From JAALLB01 sp964502215 (GTDB lineage Bacteria; Pseudomonadota; Alphaproteobacteria; Rhizobiales; Rhizobiaceae), in NCBI GenBank assembly GCA_964502215.1, contig CAZCUN010000012.1:3697-67696 (forward strand): 64,000 nucleotides of DNA, in the 5' to 3' direction. Shown in pieces: positions 62,758-64,000 of the stretch (positions are counted from its first letter, which is position 1; each line of letters opens with the position of its first letter). A program made the position numbers and the translations under genes. The notes under the pieces are model-generated. The model saw only the letters and a program-made list of their open reading frames with translations. It was not told where the DNA came from and searched no databases.

Positions 62758-63732
62758 ATGAAAAAAATAGCAATCATCGGCGCAGGTCTCTCAGGCCTAA
62801 CACTTGCTTTAATGTTAAATAAAAAGGCAGATGTGACAGTTTTTGAAAAATCGCGTGGCATCGGTGGGCGTATGGCAACCCGTTATTCAGATCACTATGA
62901 GTTTGATCATGGTGCGCAATATTTTACAGCGAAAAACAAAGCATTTCAGAGCTTTCTAAAACCTTATATTGAGCAAGACATTATTATGGATTGGAAGCCA
63001 AACTTAGTAACCTTCACAGCCGATGGTATTAAGCCGCGCGCCTCTAATCATCCTTCATATATCGCAACACCACGAATGAATTCACTTGCCAAAGAAATGG
63101 CAAAGCAGCTTGATGTTATCGGTGAAACGCACATTGAGCATCTTAAAAGAGCGGACGGTAATTGGCTTCTTATAGATAAAAACAAAAAGCAATATGGTTC
63201 TTTTGATTATGTCATCACCGCCATTCCATCGCATCAAGTGATTGCACTAATGCCAGATAATTTTGCCTATCGTGAGCAAATTACAAATACAAAAATGGAC
63301 GCATGCTTTTCTTTAATGTTGGGGTTTAAAGAAAAGATAGACTTAAACTTCGATGGTGCTTTTGTTGAAGAAAGTTCAATCGGGTGGATGTCGCTCAATT
63401 CCTCAAAAGCTTTGAGACCCACTGGTTTTTCTATGATGATACAAAGTCACAACCAATGGGCAGAGGCGCATGTTGAGGATGACAAAGAAAAAGTTCATCA
63501 GGCTTTATTAAAGGAAGCATCAAGACTGACAGGGCATGATCTTGCAAAAGCCGACCATCAAGTGCTTCACCGCTGGCTTTATGCAAGTACCAGCAAACCT
63601 GCAGGCGATACATTTTTTCTAGACGAGGAAAATACATTTGGCTGCATTGGTGATTGGTGCATTAAGGGCAGGGTGGAAGCAGCTTTTGAAAGTGGGTTGG
63701 CAATGGTTGAAAAACTTGAAACGCTTCTTTAA
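62758..63732 (+). CDS. Renalase-like FAD-dependent oxidoreductase
   Basis: A 324-residue flavoprotein of the amine oxidase/renalase-like group. The N-terminal dinucleotide motif is IIGAGLSGLTLALML, followed by VFEKSRGIGGRMATRY and FDHGAQYFTAK. The C-terminal FAD-binding part has CIGDWCIKGRVEAAFESGLAM. The substrate is unknown; bacterial renalases oxidise misreduced NAD(P)H isomers. ATG 62758 follows GGAAAAGC; the frame open from 62722 overlaps the DUF2805 promoter region. The gene ends 9 bases from a convergent truncated gene. Confidence 0.87.
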   Translation: MKKIAIIGAGLSGLTLALMLNKKADVTVFEKSRGIGGRMATRYSDHYEFDHGAQYFTAKNKAFQSFLKPYIEQDIIMDWKPNLVTFTADGIKPRASNHPSYIATPRMNSLAKEMAKQLDVIGETHIEHLKRADGNWLLIDKNKKQYGSFDYVITAIPSHQVIALMPDNFAYREQITNTKMDACFSLMLGFKEKIDLNFDGAFVEESSIGWMSLNSSKALRPTGFSMMIQSHNQWAEAHVEDDKEKVHQALLKEASRLTGHDLAKADHQVLHRWLYASTSKPAGDTFFLDEENTFGCIGDWCIKGRVEAAFESGLAMVEKLETLL

Positions 63733-63741
63733 GCTATGTCT

Positions 63742-64000
63742 CTAGCTAATCCCAAGTTTGTGTAAAAACTCAGGCATTTTCTTTTTAAGTTTAAAGAAGC
63801 CTTTGGTTGCATGTGGCCAAGTCATCGCATCATAGGCACGCAAAATTTGCACAAACTTGATATTATTTTGTTCTAGAATTGTCTTTATATCAATAAGCTT
63901 TTCAGCGGTGGGGCCAATAGGTGCATAAGCTGTGACTAATGTTTTAATATTAGGGGCTGTCCCAGATAACTCAAAAATGGGTTATCAATATGGGTATGAG
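63742..64000 (-). pseudogene. C-terminal part of an unidentified protein, frameshifted
   Basis: The minus strand reads from about 63974 to a TAG at 63744-63742 as a protein end of about 77 residues, with the segments TLVTAYAPIGPTAEKL, ILRAYDAMTWPHATKGF and FKLKKKMPEFLHKLG. In frame upstream a TAA appears at once. Dropping one A from the AAAAA at 63973-63977 (T-run on the coding strand) extends it as LITHFELSG to the window edge. I cannot name the family. The WPHATKGFF motif and the neighbours suggest a flavin or photolyase-associated protein, with low confidence. Confidence 0.55.

Noticed and set aside
1..64000. tRNA, rRNA, CRISPR arrays, insertion sequences, prophage or defence islands
   Set aside because: No T-loop/cloverleaf patterns, spaced repeats, transposases or integrases were seen by reading; a tRNAscan or ISfinder run would settle this.

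Overview
This window is AT-rich chromosomal DNA of an alphaproteobacterium, most likely a low-GC, possibly marine, member of the Hyphomicrobiales (Rhizobiales). The assignment rests on gene families and gene order, not on any database search: chvI-chvG-hprK-EIIA-ptsH-ahcY beside pckA; trpF-trpB-trpA-accD-folC-trxA-addA-addB; a TsaE-phosphotransferase fusion; a DivL-type pseudokinase; RegB/RegA (ActS/ActR); and a membrane-bound ferritin gene with a perfect Irr-type iron control element. I see no tRNA, rRNA, insertion sequence, phage, CRISPR array or secretion cluster. It is core chromosome with a few unusual small elements.

Layout. 1-4.9 kb: truncated alkB (minus), a heat-shock promoter, dnaK-dnaJ, a frameshifted flavin reductase and pyrF. 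5-13.2 kb: a DUF2852 protein, a YgjP-type metallopeptidase, an unannotated 33-residue membrane protein, two RNA methyltransferases, lspA, acuI, the redox pair regB/regA, a frameshifted mmcB and an L,D-transpeptidase. 13.2-22.5 kb: glcB, a small heat-shock protein with its DUF1150 partner, and a minus-strand envelope and regulatory block (rnd, lptC, lptA, lptB, rpoN, hpf, with uppP upstream). 22.5-30.4 kb: GST, queG, an SDR protein, then trpFBA-accD-folC. 30.4-44 kb, minus strand: trxA, addA, addB, a MurU-like nucleotidyltransferase, the TsaE-kinase fusion, divL and ahcY. 44-52 kb: the regulatory PTS branch (HPr, EIIA, short HPrK), chvG/chvI, pckA and a class A penicillin-binding protein. 52-64 kb: an acyltransferase, mbfA, a MmgE/PrpD protein, an AT-rich interval holding repeats and a small orphan gene, serA/serC/serB, an epimerase, a GH25 lysozyme, a DUF2805 protein, a renalase-like flavoprotein and a truncated gene at the right edge.

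How the genes connect. Envelope biogenesis and recycling (lspA, Lpt proteins, uppP, L,D-transpeptidase, PBP1, MurU/AmgK-like pair, GH25) and its monitoring (ChvG/ChvI) are strongly represented. Central carbon control links ChvGI, the PTS branch and pckA. Proteostasis is served by dnaKJ and hsp20, each preceded by a sigma-32-like promoter. Serine synthesis (serC-serA and divergent serB) is complete, and serC has a leader hairpin.

The observations I rate highest are the Tyr replacing the phospho-acceptor His in the DivL-like protein, the iron control element before mbfA, the orphan 60-residue gene with two palindromes and its own terminator, a hairpin that buries the ribosome binding site of the epimerase gene, the serC leader, and three single-base frameshifts all at homopolymers, which may be sequencing errors. 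I found no clearly new multi-gene system.
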